A DNA stretch of 64,000 nucleotides from Rutstroemia sp. NJR-2017a BVV2 (Eukaryota; Ascomycota; Leotiomycetes; Helotiales; Rutstroemiaceae): the NCBI GenBank assembly GCA_002946415.1, contig NJPS01000034.1, positions 806,001 to 870,000 on the forward strand, given 5' to 3'. Under the pieces are notes generated by a model. The model saw only the letters and a program-made list of their open reading frames with translations. It searched no databases and had not been told where the DNA came from. Position numbers and translations under genes: made by a program. Each line of letters opens with the position of its first letter. Positions within the stretch are counted from its first letter, which is position 1. Below, in pieces: positions 31,977-44,044 of this stretch.

Positions 31977-34687
31977 ATGTCCTCTTTTCTTCCAAGGGAA
32001 TGGGACTTTCGGTCTCTTTCAGATATACCAGCCTCGCCTGTGGACTCTGGCTATGGCAGCCCCTCGCACGGGGACTCCGGATATGGCACCCCCTCTCCAA
32101 GACGAAGGCTAAGTATCCTTAATAGTGAGCACCAATCACCCCCATCCAGTATCCAATTGGATTGAATATTTTCTAAATCATTGCAGATGTTGACGTTAAC
32201 CACAATTATAATTTCAATCAGAATGAGCATTCCAGGGAGAGGAGCGTCAAACTTTCGATTAGGCTGAAGCACATCCTCGACCGATTTCCTGATGAGCCAA
32301 AGCAAGCAACACCTAGCCTGAATCCGCCTCGACTCGACGGGACATGCGAGAACCCACATCCTCCATTTTCACAACCAAAGAAAAGCGTGCACCAAAGACC
32401 ATCTCTACCTCGATCCCGGACATCACTCAGCTCCCAAGAGTCAACTCCAACAAAGAAATGTACTGGGTCTTTACGTTCCCCGGACAGGTTCCTACCATTT
32501 CTGCGGGACTCACAACAATCCACGCAAACCTTTCGTGCCAACAAGGATCCTGATACTTTGTCGACTTACGAGAAGCTAATCAGGAACAGCAGCGCAAGCC
32601 TCGATGCGTTTCAACCTCGTCGACGTGTAACAACGCCCATTCCTCTCGCTGTGCGGCCTGACACAAGACGTAACCTCACTGGCAACCGTGGCAGAGGTAA
32701 GCAAAGAATGATACTACGTTTTGTAATCTACTGATGTTCCTCAAGGTGCTACTGCGCTTACCTTTCAAAGAAGTGCGCCATCACCAGGAGGTGAGAGACA
32801 GGTTCGTATTCCGTCTCATCCCATTATATATTATCATAAATTATTATTGATAGTTAAATTGATTGAACAAAATGCATACACGGTGCGTATTCTATTCGTA
32901 TTTGTTACTAATAACCACAGGTCAGTGTAGGCACTGTTTGGGCTGTCGGTGGGGTTGCTCCTGCTAGTGCTGGTATCTCGAACGGCCGTGGTGGTCTGAT
33001 GGGTAGTGGAACAAATGCGCCTCTCTACACTACTTCGTTCTCGGCGTCGCGTCCCAAAGCACAAGACGACTCTGAAAAACACGAAGATCGTCTAGCACAA
33101 GCATTAGAGATTGATCGAATTCAACGAGTTTTTGAGTTCCGGCACCCTGCAGTCTCCCCACCAGCGTCACCAACCAATGGCAAGGGCAAGAAGCAAAAGC
33201 TTCACCCAAAAACACAGTGGAATGGAACCGAATGGGTTCTAGGTGGACCAGAGCATAGTTAGTAGGCTTTCGTCGCTTGTTAGTTTTCTAACCAGTACTT
33301 AGAACACAAACTACCACAGGAACCTCGAGCACTCCCAGTTGCACCATTCAAATAAGTTGTTCGGTATCGTCGTTGTAATCCTCTGCTAATTTTTCTTACA
33401 GTACTGGATGCTCCAAACTTGCGAGATGACTTCTACTGTTCCGTGCTTGCATATTCTGCCACAAGTCATACGCTCGCAGTCGGTCTAGGCTCGTTACTCT
33501 ATGCATGGTCAGAAATGGCCGGTGTGCATCTACTCCATGGCGGTACGGCTAACGGATCGTGGCTAACATCACTTGCTTTTTCTTCTACGCAAGGTGCTAA
33601 ATCAATACTTGCGTTTGGTCGTTCTGATGGCTCACTTAGCCTTTTATCCTTATTCGATAGCTTGTTACCACGCTTTGAAGTTCAGCAGCCTTGCCCGATC
33701 GCTTGCATTTCATGGAGACCAGCAGTAACAATGAGAGCATCACGAAATCCTCTTATAGGTGGTATGATGGTCAAAACAGAAGACCTCATTGTTGGAGATG
33801 AACAAGGAAATGTATACTACTATGCAGTCGAATGGCCCGACGTATGGGAGGTGACTCGAGACGGCTGGTCCGGCTCAATGACACTCCTCGCTCGTATATC
33901 CATACATTCCCAGCAGATTTGCGGTCTCTCGTTCTCCACGGACGGTGCATTATTCGCAACAGGCGGTAATGATAACCTCTGCTGCCTCTTCCGCACAAAT
34001 GAAGTTACACGTCCCTCCCGCGATCCAGGTCCTACCACCGAAGAAGTCTTCCTCGGTACTGCTGGTATACGTCGTATTCACAGCGTCGCTGGCCAAAACC
34101 ACGTAAAGGAAATTATTTCTGGGTCAGAGAAACACCGCTGGGTCCACGGTGCCGCCGTAAAAGCGATTGCATTCTGTCCCTGGCGCGACGGTTTGATCGC
34201 TACTGGTGGTGGCAGCAACGATAAATGTATCCATTTCTTCCACACCTCGTCTGGCGCTTGTCTTGCAACTATCAGCGTCGCAGCACAAGTCACATCCTTA
34301 ATATGGTCTACCACCCGTCGCGAAATCGCAGCAACATTCGGTTACGCGCAGCCCGAACATCCGTACAGGATTGCAGTGTTCAGTTGGCCGGAATGTAAAC
34401 AAGTCGCAGCGGTACCTTGGGAAGGGGAACATAGAGCGCTCTTTGCGATTCCGTATCCGGGCGGTCCAAATGAGGGGGGAAGGGGAAGAGAGGGAGGAAG
34501 AGCATTGAGTAGAACGGCTCAAGAGGGATGTATTGTTGTTGCAAGTAGTGATGAGAGTGTAAAATTTCATGAGGTTTGGACGAGTGCTGTAAAGGCTACG
34601 AGCGGGACGGGCGAAGGGTTGCTGGGAGGGAGTGATATACTAGAGGGGCTGGAGGGGATTGACAAGGAAGGGGAGGTTATCAGGTAG
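31977..34687 (+). CDS. Cdc20/Cdh1-type APC/C activator, probably meiotic Ama1
   Basis: Exons 31977-32124, 32187-32696, 32746-32801, 32921-33257, 33320-33355 and 33402-34687 give 790 residues with GT-AG introns. Seen: a C-box-like SPDRFLPFLRD in the long N-terminal region, the activator hallmark LDAPNLRDDFYCSVLAY, a WD40 propeller (WSEMAGVHLL, ISWRP, CGLSFSTDGALFATGGNDN, VKAIAFCPWRDGLIATGGGSND) and a C-terminal Ile-Arg tail (EVIR), which docks activators on the APC/C. The N-terminus has paired SGYG repeats. Divergence from Cdc20 and Cdh1 points to Ama1, the meiosis-specific activator; that is inference. The 33258-33401 splicing is uncertain (see findings). Confidence 0.82.
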
Positions 34688-36363
34688 GAGGGACACCTTT
34701 GGGAATGTTCGATGTTTGGAGGTTGTAGTCACTTGAAGAATTGGGGTACATAGACTGAACCCGATTGTTAAGGGGAGATTCTGGATGATTATGATTATGG
34801 TTACGGTTATGGTTACGGCTTCAGAAAGAATACACTGTGCGCATGCACGGAGAAGAGAATTTGGACATTGGGTCTGGTGGGGAGCTGTGATGGAGTAGAA
34901 TACATTAGAATTCCTCCCCATTATTCATATGAGGACTGGTGTGGGGGTAGATCAACATACGAGATACCAACATAGACATAAAAGCGCAATTGTATCAACA
35001 ATGTTAGCCTCCGCTCCCAGCGTCATCTCGTGATCATTAACCAACAAAGTAAAGAAGTTAGGAGAGGAGATTCATGATATGGTATTCTTTCTCATCCATG
35101 CATCTTGCATATATTCCCTCCCCTACATCGTTGGATCTCGTCTCTGGTGGGTCTCTTTAAATGCCATCAGTACATTCTTGCAGCTTTCTCTGAGCGCAAG
35201 CCCTATCAGTGGCGTGGACGGACTCCACAGTAAGGTCTATCACGTCGCGGAGATCGGGGGCAGCAATTTCGACGAGTGGGAGGATTTCGTCGGTTGGTGG
35301 TGAGATTACTGGGTGGGCTTCTAGGAGAGTTGCTATGCTGGGAATATTATGGAGGGGTTGAGATGCTGGTTTAGGTCTTTGTGTGCTGGGGCTGATTCGG
35401 GGGACAGCGAGGGGGAGGGTGTTATATAAGTACGCGATGTCGCGGGGAAATCTACGAAAGGGTGAGTGGTGTTTTTCTTCTTTCTTTCTTTCTTTCTTTC
35501 TTTCTTTTCTTAATTTTGGGAACAGATAGGGCAGGACGGGGGAGTGAGTAGGACATGTATGCATTTCTTTGGTTCGATTCGAAGGATCTCTCATTCCCTC
35601 CCCTCCTTCTTCGACCGCTTCGCTCGCTGATTCGCGTTCTCTAACTGACAGTACTGTGATGTCTATCTCTTCATCTGCCCTCCTGTAATTTAGTTTTCCT
35701 TCCCACCAACCCAACCACGCTTCCTCTTAGCACCTTTCCAGCTCAAGCCGCTTCACTTCATCACTTCGTCATTCCTCGTCTGTCTCTCTGTCTGGTTAAA
35801 AATAATCCGCACCATCACAGGCGCTCTCCCGTACACCTAGAGCTTTCTCCACAAGTACTAGCAGCCCGTCGGTCTATTTTCCCTTATTCGTATTTGTCTG
35901 CCTTCAATCCCATCTATCAATCAATTAATCGATCGATCCTAATCCTCAATCGAGTCCAAACATCTCATCATAGTAAGCCGTATAGATCCTGATTTTGTCT
36001 ATCTATCCATCTTTCACGCAGCTGATTTCAAACAACAAGGAAGCAAGCAAGTAACAGCAAGCCCACCACACAAACAAAAAACCTAATCACCAGGAAAACT
36101 CTTCCCTCCTAACCAACACCCTGCTAAAGAGAAAGAGGGGCAAATTTTCCCCAACACCACGAGTACAAACAAACAACCCACCAACTTCCTTTCACAAACC
36201 ACAGAGGAACAACACATGCACTAATCAATAGATAAAATTGATAGATAAATACCCCTACAGTTACATTTCGCGGCGGCTAAGATAAGTACATGTCTTTCTC
36301 TCTTTTTTTCTTCCTATCATTCATTCATTCATGCTTGCCCAACGGTATTAATTAACTAAGTGA
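34688..36363. other. Intergenic 1.7 kb, converging genes, with microsatellite
   Basis: A TTTC tract lies at about 35478-35507, and a run of GATTATGATTATGGTTACGG repeats near 34785-34820. The minus-strand open frame 35157-35714 crosses the microsatellite and is not believable. Long 3' UTRs are likely. Confidence 0.5.
35478..35507 (+). repeat. TTTC microsatellite
   Basis: About seven TTTC units, uninterrupted except at the ends. Confidence 0.9.
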
Positions 36364-39300
36364 TTATTCCGTCATTTCCGTAGAAGGCTCGGGCGCTTTT
36401 TCTTCCTTGACTTCTGCTTCTTCTTCTGGGACAGGGGTAGTTGATTTAGCTGCAGGCGCTATATCTTCTGGTTTTGACGCTGGAGCTGGAGTAGGAGCTG
36501 GTTCCGCGACTGCGACGTCTGATTCTTGTTTCGATGGTACTTCAGCAGGCTGCTCGGGTTGTTGTTCTTGGTTTGGCGGAGAGGCTGGAACTGCGGGGTT
36601 GGGAACTTCTACAGGTCCTCGCAGGCTCGCGATTGCTTCGGCGATGGTTTCTGCTTCCTTTGCTAGATCGTTTTCGGTAGGAGCGGGAGCTGGTGCCGCA
36701 GTATGTTCCTCGGCGGTGTTTTCGGTTTCAACTGCAGGCTCTTCCTTTGGCGTGGGTGCTTCTGTTGGTTGTGGTTGTGATTCTGGTTCTGGTTCCGGTT
36801 CCGGTTTTTGCTCTGGCTCGGGCTCGGGTGCGGGTGCAGAAACCTGGGGGGCGGAATCCACGACCATGAGTTCTGGCGCAGGTGGAGCAGGGCTTGCTTC
36901 TTTTACTGGCTCGGCTGGAGCAGTCGAGGGTCCATCCATAGTCATTTCTGTGTCTTGTGGCTTCTCAGAAACTTCGGCAGCAACTTTGGCAGCATCCGCA
37001 ACTGCTCTCGTTTTCCTCGATTTATCCTCCTTCCACCAACTTTTCGTGCCAACTCCATTTATCTCTCCTTCATTCAGCAGCTCTGGTCCTTTGCCCCTCT
37101 CAAAACTAACCTCTTCCATTCTTTCATCCTCATCTCGACTATTCGCTCGCTTCCCATTCCCATTCACATGTCTTTCCTCCCAAGCCTCCCTCTCCGCTTC
37201 ATCTTCCCTCAATCTCCTCATCATCATCTTCTTCCTCGCAACTCTACTCCCACCTTCCATTCCATCCACTCCATCGACCCACTTAATCTCCTTAATCATA
37301 TAGCTCAACCCATCATGAGCAGTTGTATTTTTCCCTCCCCATTCACGACTCTTGATACCAAATCTTGTCGTGCTAGAGTATTTTTCCAGTACGGGAAGAA
37401 TTAGAATTTCCACATGCAAATCACGGTTCGATGGGACAGGCATTGGTCCTTTGGGAGGTGGGTTACCGAGAGTTTCGTCCGGTCCTGTTGCAATTGTGTC
37501 TGTTTCTGGCTCCATCATCGAGATGCCCTCATCAACCAGTTCGAGACCAAGATACTTGATATCAACACTTTCATGCCATTTTCCGCAGAACCATCCTTGG
37601 TGTATACAAGCAGCAATGATATCTGAATCGTCCGAATATACATCTGTACCCCAAACTGCTCTCCGTCTCGTAATCTCTTCTCTACTCTTGGGCGTAAGGT
37701 GGATCCGGGGGACTTTGATGGTATAAGTACAGTTAATTTTGCCTTCGAAGTTCGGAATTGCCTTGTTTGTACTAGCGAATCCACATTGCGATAGATGTGG
37801 CACTGGATCTGCAGTGCGTCGAGGTCTCAGATTTGCTTGATAATACTCATACCCAAGATGCGACCGAGGGAAGTGGGATGCATCTTCAAGCACCAACTGC
37901 GACCGGACTTCGAGTTTAGGCAGTCGGATTACAGTGTTAACGGGCTGCTGAGCGGGTTTCGGCGCGGAGGAATGATGGTGATGATGATGCCGAACATGAT
38001 GGTGCGGTGCTGATCGTTCCCCACTTGGTGGAGACACGTTACTATTATTTCCCTTGGTATTTTTAAACGGCGTTAATTGCTGTGCGGGCGATTGAATATG
38101 TTCCAGAGGTTCAGGTCGGTGGTGATGACTACAATCTGTTAGCATTGAAAAATACTGAAAGCTAAGGAATGCATACTGGTGACGATGTGCAGGATGTTTA
38201 GCACGTTTTGCACGACCTGTAGGTGTTTGTCTTCCAGTACTGCTTTCATCATCGGCTCTATCTTCCTCTTTAAGTTTTCTTCGTCTTCCGCCCAAGGATG
38301 ATGTTCTTGCGATCATGTGACCACCATTTTCCACAGGTGAGTTCTGCGTAGACGGATTCTCCAGGTCTTCTCGGCGTGCAGCATTCGAGAAAGGCATACC
38401 TGCCGAAGTACCAGGTATGGGACTCGGCATACTCATGGATGCTCCAACCCCACTTCCAATGCCATGGAAGATCTTGCCAAACTCACTTTTGATTCCGGGT
38501 TCCCCAGCCGGACCAGGTTGCTGAACTTGGGCACCTTGAACTGCCTGAGGGATTGGTGAAAGTCGGCCACCCCTGCGATTATCCTGAACACTCAGGAAGC
38601 TTCTCTGACTCTGTTGTTGCTGCATTTGTGGTGCCTCTTCTAGAGGTCTTCGCTGCGGCGATCCATTGATTTGGTAGGGTGCACCAGGTTCAGGACCTCC
38701 GTACATTACTTGTCGTGCTTGCATTGGATGTTTTTGCGCTTCAGATTGTTGTTGTCTAGCCGCCTGCTGCTGATGTGATGGAGCAGTCCGCTCCACCCTT
38801 TCATCATATCTGGGCTCATAATGGGAGCCAGGAGCTGAAGTCGGCTGCGGTGCTCGTGAGTATCTAGGGTCTCTAGGGTCTCTAGGGTCTCTAGGATCTC
38901 TAGGATCATGAGGCTCTGGCGCATATGCCGGGGGCCCTTGGTATTGCGGGGCCGAACTTCTGGGATAGTCGTAACCATTTGGCGGATGCGATTGTTGTGG
39001 CGGTGGTCTATCGTATTGAGGTTGCTCATATCCTGGCCTCGGTTGATCATATCCAGAGCGCATCCACGCTGGCTGTTCCCTGTGTTCAGGCGGCCGATTA
39101 TAAGCAGCTTGCGGGTCCCTTTGTGCTATTTGATGAGGATACTCTTGATTCATGCCAGGTCTCATAGGTTCATTCATGGCCGTTGGTCGAGCTCGCTCTT
39201 GCATTTCCCTATCCCTCATAATAGCTTCCTTTTCTCTGTCCCTTTGCAGTCGTTCCCTTTCCATGTATTCATAAGCCTGGCCATGTCTATCATCAAATCC

Positions 39301-40323
39301 ACCCTGAGGTCTCTGATAAGCGGGTTCACCTCTTGTCAAATTTTCCATAGATCGTCCATTATTTTCCATCCTCCTGCCGAATTGCCCCTCGTTGGCTACA
39401 GGGGCGCGATCTGGTGGGCGAGAGATTGGCGGATTGAAAGCTGTCGGTTGGCTACTTGGGCGTGGTGGAACACCCATATTTGAAACGCGCATTGGCTGCG
39501 ATTCCCTTCTATCGTCCTGTTGTTGCACCATTTGACCTGGCGGTGGTCTCTGACCATATGTTTGCGGAGTACCAAAACGTCTGCTATCTGGTGTTCCATA
39601 TTGCCCTCCGGCGCCAGGTGGAGAGCCTGCAGAGTTTGCGCGGTGGCCACGGGTCTCGAATGCTCGTTGACGTTCGGGTGTCTGGGGCCGTCGATAAGGC
39701 GCGTAATCTGGGGCCGTGGAGCTAACGCGCGGGGAAGCATGGGGCGCATTCGAATACATCGGAGGTTGTTGAGCTGATGTACCAATGGGTGAAGGGTATT
39801 GAGCTGACATTGGCTCTCTGTTAGCAGGCGCTGGACCTCCGAGCATCGAAGAGATGGACATGCTGCTACCTGCGGTACTTGGTGGCCGTCCCAAAGGTGG
39901 AAGGGTTGGCAGTTCTCGATTTGAAGGGAATGCCGATGGTGGACCGACAGACACTGGAGGTGCACGAGGATGCGGAGGACCATAACCATGCTGCTGTGGT
40001 TGCTGCGATGGCGGTTGTTGAGGCGAGGAAGGCGGCGGCATATTGCGATTCACAGGTGTGCCATGTCCTATTGATGAAGAACTTGGATGTCTTGAATGGC
40101 CTCCCCCAGGCATCGGAGCCCCGTCTTGTGAATAATTTCGAGGGGTATAGAATGGACCATCTGATGGTCTACGTTGGTGATCGGCATATGACGGGGCATT
40201 ACTCGGCGGGTGCGACGCAGCAGGATATGGTTGTTGATTTGCCGTCGGCGGAAAAGGAGTACGGCCATATGGCGAGGACGTGCCGCGCGAGAAGGGATGA
40301 TGCTGCGGCTGTCGTGGATCCAT
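36364..40323 (-). CDS. RXT3: Rxt3-domain protein, subunit of the Rpd3L histone deacetylase complex
   Basis: Exons (minus) 38177-40323 and 36364-38128 flank a 48-nt intron that keeps frame even if unspliced; splicing gives 1303 residues. Seen: a very long Pro/Gln/Arg-rich disordered N-terminus with a tandem DPR repeat, KRAKHPAHRHH, a poly-His stretch, and the Rxt3 domain with FEGKINCTYTIKVPRI, RRRAVWGTDVYSDDSDIIAACIHQGWFCGKW. It is followed by an acidic helical part and a Pro/Glu repeat tail. Yeast Rxt3 is much smaller; filamentous fungi carry such extensions. It should act in the nucleus in promoter deacetylation. The start is the first ATG of the frame. Confidence 0.9.
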   Translation of the reverse strand: MDPRQPQHHPFSRGTSSPYGRTPFPPTANQQPYPAASHPPSNAPSYADHQRRPSDGPFYTPRNYSQDGAPMPGGGHSRHPSSSSIGHGTPVNRNMPPPSSPQQPPSQQPQQHGYGPPHPRAPPVSVGPPSAFPSNRELPTLPPLGRPPSTAGSSMSISSMLGGPAPANREPMSAQYPSPIGTSAQQPPMYSNAPHASPRVSSTAPDYAPYRRPQTPERQRAFETRGHRANSAGSPPGAGGQYGTPDSRRFGTPQTYGQRPPPGQMVQQQDDRRESQPMRVSNMGVPPRPSSQPTAFNPPISRPPDRAPVANEGQFGRRMENNGRSMENLTRGEPAYQRPQGGFDDRHGQAYEYMERERLQRDREKEAIMRDREMQERARPTAMNEPMRPGMNQEYPHQIAQRDPQAAYNRPPEHREQPAWMRSGYDQPRPGYEQPQYDRPPPQQSHPPNGYDYPRSSAPQYQGPPAYAPEPHDPRDPRDPRDPRDPRYSRAPQPTSAPGSHYEPRYDERVERTAPSHQQQAARQQQSEAQKHPMQARQVMYGGPEPGAPYQINGSPQRRPLEEAPQMQQQQSQRSFLSVQDNRRGGRLSPIPQAVQGAQVQQPGPAGEPGIKSEFGKIFHGIGSGVGASMSMPSPIPGTSAGMPFSNAARREDLENPSTQNSPVENGGHMIARTSSLGGRRRKLKEEDRADDESSTGRQTPTGRAKRAKHPAHRHQYAFLSFQYFSMLTDCSHHHRPEPLEHIQSPAQQLTPFKNTKGNNSNVSPPSGERSAPHHHVRHHHHHHSSAPKPAQQPVNTVIRLPKLEVRSQLVLEDASHFPRSHLGYEYYQANLRPRRTADPVPHLSQCGFASTNKAIPNFEGKINCTYTIKVPRIHLTPKSREEITRRRAVWGTDVYSDDSDIIAACIHQGWFCGKWHESVDIKYLGLELVDEGISMMEPETDTIATGPDETLGNPPPKGPMPVPSNRDLHVEILILPVLEKYSSTTRFGIKSREWGGKNTTAHDGLSYMIKEIKWVDGVDGMEGGSRVARKKMMMRRLREDEAEREAWEERHVNGNGKRANSRDEDERMEEVSFERGKGPELLNEGEINGVGTKSWWKEDKSRKTRAVADAAKVAAEVSEKPQDTEMTMDGPSTAPAEPVKEASPAPPAPELMVVDSAPQVSAPAPEPEPEQKPEPEPEPESQPQPTEAPTPKEEPAVETENTAEEHTAAPAPAPTENDLAKEAETIAEAIASLRGPVEVPNPAVPASPPNQEQQPEQPAEVPSKQESDVAVAEPAPTPAPASKPEDIAPAAKSTTPVPEEEAEVKEEKAPEPSTEMTE
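38863..38907 (-). repeat. 9-bp coding repeat (five copies, DPR)
   Basis: Five consecutive 9-base units (three TCTAGGGTC, two TCTAGGATC on the plus strand) encode a DPRDPR-type tract in Rxt3. Confidence 0.9.
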
Positions 40324-43300
40324 CGTGTCTGATCTGCGAGAAGAGATATGGATACGGGGGCGATGTTATGATTGGTGTGGACGAAGATCTTTTTGGCGGC
40401 TTCGGACCCAACAAAGTAAAGTACTGCAGCCTCTTGCTTCAAATATCAACACCGCGTAATTTCCTTCATCTGCAGATACTCGAGGTGATGGATTTTGATG
40501 AAGCTCTTGCAGTCTGCCACGGCCCGTTATTCCTTAATATGGAGTTCGTGTAAAAGGGATGGGTGGTATTGGGTATTGTTGATGTCTGCGATGGACAAGA
40601 GCGGTCTCGTGGCACGGTGTAGGAGATTTACGGCGCAGGGACTTTTTGGCGGGTACGATAAAAGACGTTCGTCAGCGGTGGAAAGCGAACAGGAACGGGT
40701 CCTGGATCGCGACGAACTCAAGGACACGGCAATAAGGTTGATGATGGCGTCTTATGGGAATCGCGACAGACAACATAACACAGTTGTCGTTTTGGTTGTG
40801 GATGTGAATGTGAATGTGAATGCGAAGCTGTTACTTGTTACTTTCGTAGATGGGATTTGGTTTGCATCGGTGTACAGATTGGAAGTTGGTGTATAGTGGA
40901 GGTGTAGGTGTAGGTGTAAGGTTGCAACTTGCAAGGGAGGTGCTCTGTACTCTGTAAGGTGGTGTACTTCGTAGGTGTAAGTGTAATCCTTTTTTCCTCT
41001 TGGCTGTCACTTTGAAGCTTTGATGATAAGATGCTTCGCTAGCTCTGCGTCGCACTAAGCTGCAATGGGCAAGGTCCAACTGGTGAATTAATGGAGAAAA
41101 GGAAATGCAGCGGGAGTCCAAGGGAATCTCAAGCAAATCTGCAACCCAAGGAAGGAATGGCCCCGAGCGCCCCACTTAACCGCGAAGAACAGTGGAAGTG
41201 AGACTCCATTGTGGCCGGGGGCGCGCAGGGATCTCGACCGGGGTGCAATCGGTCATCCGTGACTGGAAACAGGGATAAGCACGGATCGGCAAGGGTGAGC
41301 ATAGACGATTTCACGTACCTTCCTCATTCTCAGCCGTCTAATTTGATACATGCGTGCGCGCTAGAAGGGGATTCGCTCTAGCCTTGAGCTTAAATCTCAA
41401 AATGGGGACGAGAAAAAAAGGTACAAGGTTTAAATTTCAACTCGATCAAATCCATCCATGCGTGTGTGCATCGAGGATAACTGTCGACTTTTCTGTCCTC
41501 TCTGCGCGCTCCCTTCAGATGCCGAACGAACACGCTCCAACCCTTTGCTGATCTGCCCATGCTGCTTGCTTCGCTGACTCCAATCAACCGCCCATATTCA
41601 CTTTGCTGACTCGGGTATGCACAAGTAGCCACATCTCATTCACGGATGCCCACGCCCACGCCCACGCCCACGCCCAGTACCGTTCGTTCGTCGTTACCGG
41701 TTCCCTGGCTTTTCGGCATTTCCTTGGCTCATGCTAGTAAACTTATGTCCTCCGCCTCCGTCCTCCGTATCTGTCCTCCATACAAATCTTACCACCTAAA
41801 CATACCGTTAAGCTACATAAATCTTACTTGCAGGAAGGATTTACGGTGCACACCTCACTTTCACGCATCCGCATCAACCATCTGATATCCTCCACTCGTT
41901 CCTGTCTTACAACACAACAAACCCTCACATCTATACACAACCTCCAACCAATCGGGCTAGAAATGATCCACTTAGCCGCCGAAAGTTTCATCTTGCCGTT
42001 AAGCGCGACGTTTTATTTGTTGATCCATATGAAACATTCATTGCTTTTTCCAGAATTTGAGATGTAAATATATACGTTTGATTCACTTAAATACCATGTT
42101 CATATTATATGCAGCCTGGCTGCAGGTGACGTGATTGCTGATAACGTGGAAACCACTTTACTCGGTGAAATAGTGAATAATGGAGATAAGTCAAGTGAAT
42201 CTGATCTTATCTGTTAGGTTTTTCTTTTAATCTTATCGCTGGGCTGCATGGGCGACATGCGTATATCCAGTGAATAAAAAGTATGTAGAAATGCTGACGA
42301 GGCAAGGGAACGGCGATATAGAGATGAGCAGGTGGCAACCGAAAGGCGGTTCATTGCAATTAGGTGTGGAGTATGGCCACGGATGTTCTAACTATTAGCA
42401 GATTTCAGCGGTGCAGGTGCTCCATGATTCAACTCCAAGAACGGACAAGGAACGACTTAGCGGAAGACCTTCGAGGACTCCATTCCCCATGGTCGAGTTG
42501 TTGCGCATTTGGAAATCCGTGGTTGTAAGCGGATATAGGTATTAGGTATTCGTGCGCACCTTCAGTGAGTGAAGTGAACGTGACCCATGGGGACTGTCGA
42601 TGCTCGAAGCTCATACCACGGCGAAGTGCCGAAGCCATATCCTAGTAGCCCACCATTGGAATGACTCAACGTCAAAGATCAGTGACTCTATGCGGTGAAT
42701 CATTTTCGCCCTTTGTTGCGGTCTACGAGTAGACCTGCTGCAGAGGGCCAAGGCTACCGACGACTTGGAAATGAAAAGAATTGATCGGCTTACCAGATAA
42801 TCCTGAGATGAGTGAAATGCCCGAAGGATTATGGAAATCATTTGCATCGGGCGGTCGATCAAAAAAGGCTTCAAATATAAGCCTGCCAGGTTGGTAAGTA
42901 CAAAGTCTTACATTAGACTGCAGTCGGCGCTCAACCCATTCCTTCCCATCTGCTTCTATCTACATGCCTCCATCAGAACCATAAGTAAGATAAGCTGCAG
43001 AAGAGATGACTGATCTGAAGACAGACGAAACATGGACGTAAACTCGCAGTAGTTGGTAGGGCTTGACGCATCTTAAGGCTGCGGTATATGAAAGAGCACT
43101 AACGCTTCATATTTCTCATTGACCTAGGAGCTCGCAGGTCTCTGCGGGTAAAAAGGAATCGGAGAAATTGGCTACGCAAGCCACTTTCAGAGTTATGAGT
43201 CTTAATCCAGTCTAGTTGCTTCGAAGACTACTATCTACAGCCCATAGCAAGAAACATGGGCACTTGCAAGTTCAAGACATGACTAGGAAAGGAAGTTGAC

Positions 43301-44044
43301 GTGCATGTCGATGAAATTCAACGTCAACTCATCGTAAGCTCTAGTGGTGACTTGTGAGTAGAATAGGCGTCCATAAGAAAGAGACCTGCGCATAACGAAA
43401 GTGATGGAAGGATACTTGGAACGACTTGTTCTAGCCTGTATCACGGCATATTGACACAATTAAAATGAGACCCAAGTCCTTCTGGCGGGTTATCTCAACT
43501 ACGCAAGATGACGGCTATATAGTTCCGAGTCATCAAGGCCAGACAATAATTGATGTAGCAACGCGAGAGTATTAGATACCTGGTAGCAGCCTCCACAAAA
43601 GTTAAAGTCTGTAAACAAACGGTCTGCGCGCCTGGTTCGTCGCATTAGGAGAGATATGATAGAAAGAAGAACGAGCGGCAAGGCAAAGCTCAAGTGGTGT
43701 TGTCTAGTACGGCCAATCAATAGAGATACATAACACTTTATGAAGGAAATTGTGCAGGCATTTAACCTTTATGCATGCCCTCCATTCGAGCCTCAGGACA
43801 AAAGTTGACGCGGCGACGATAAGAGATAACGACGGCAGCTCTACTGACTGCATCTCACCGAGCACATGCAAAGATTCCACTACAAATATACTGCACAGGC
43901 TTCTTTCTACGCCAGTTATAGACAGTTTTTTCAATATATACGTGCCTCTAGCAGACTCTGGGTACAGTAACCTGCGTGATACCATTCATCTCCAGTTGAT
44001 ATCACCGTGTTACTGTACCCTTCCCTCTCACTCCTTGTCCGGCC
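40324..44044. other. Gene-free stretch of 3.7 kb between RXT3 and BTN1
   Basis: No open frame here carries a recognised motif. It holds simple repeats: GTGAAT units at 40800-40825, GTGTAG units near 40900-40920 and CCCACG units at 41649-41676. RXT3 and BTN1 are transcribed away from each other, so both promoters, long leaders and possibly non-coding RNAs lie here. Confidence 0.5.
41649..41676 (+). repeat. CCCACG microsatellite
   Basis: About four and a half tandem CCCACG units. Confidence 0.9.

Noticed and set aside
35157..35714. 185-residue minus-strand open frame
   Set aside because: It crosses the TTTC microsatellite (read as Lys/Glu runs) and has no motif; its openness comes from low complexity.
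36407..37303. 298-residue plus-strand frame opposite RXT3
   Set aside because: A Ser/Gly-rich mirror of the Pro/Glu/Ala-rich RXT3 tail; an antisense shadow.
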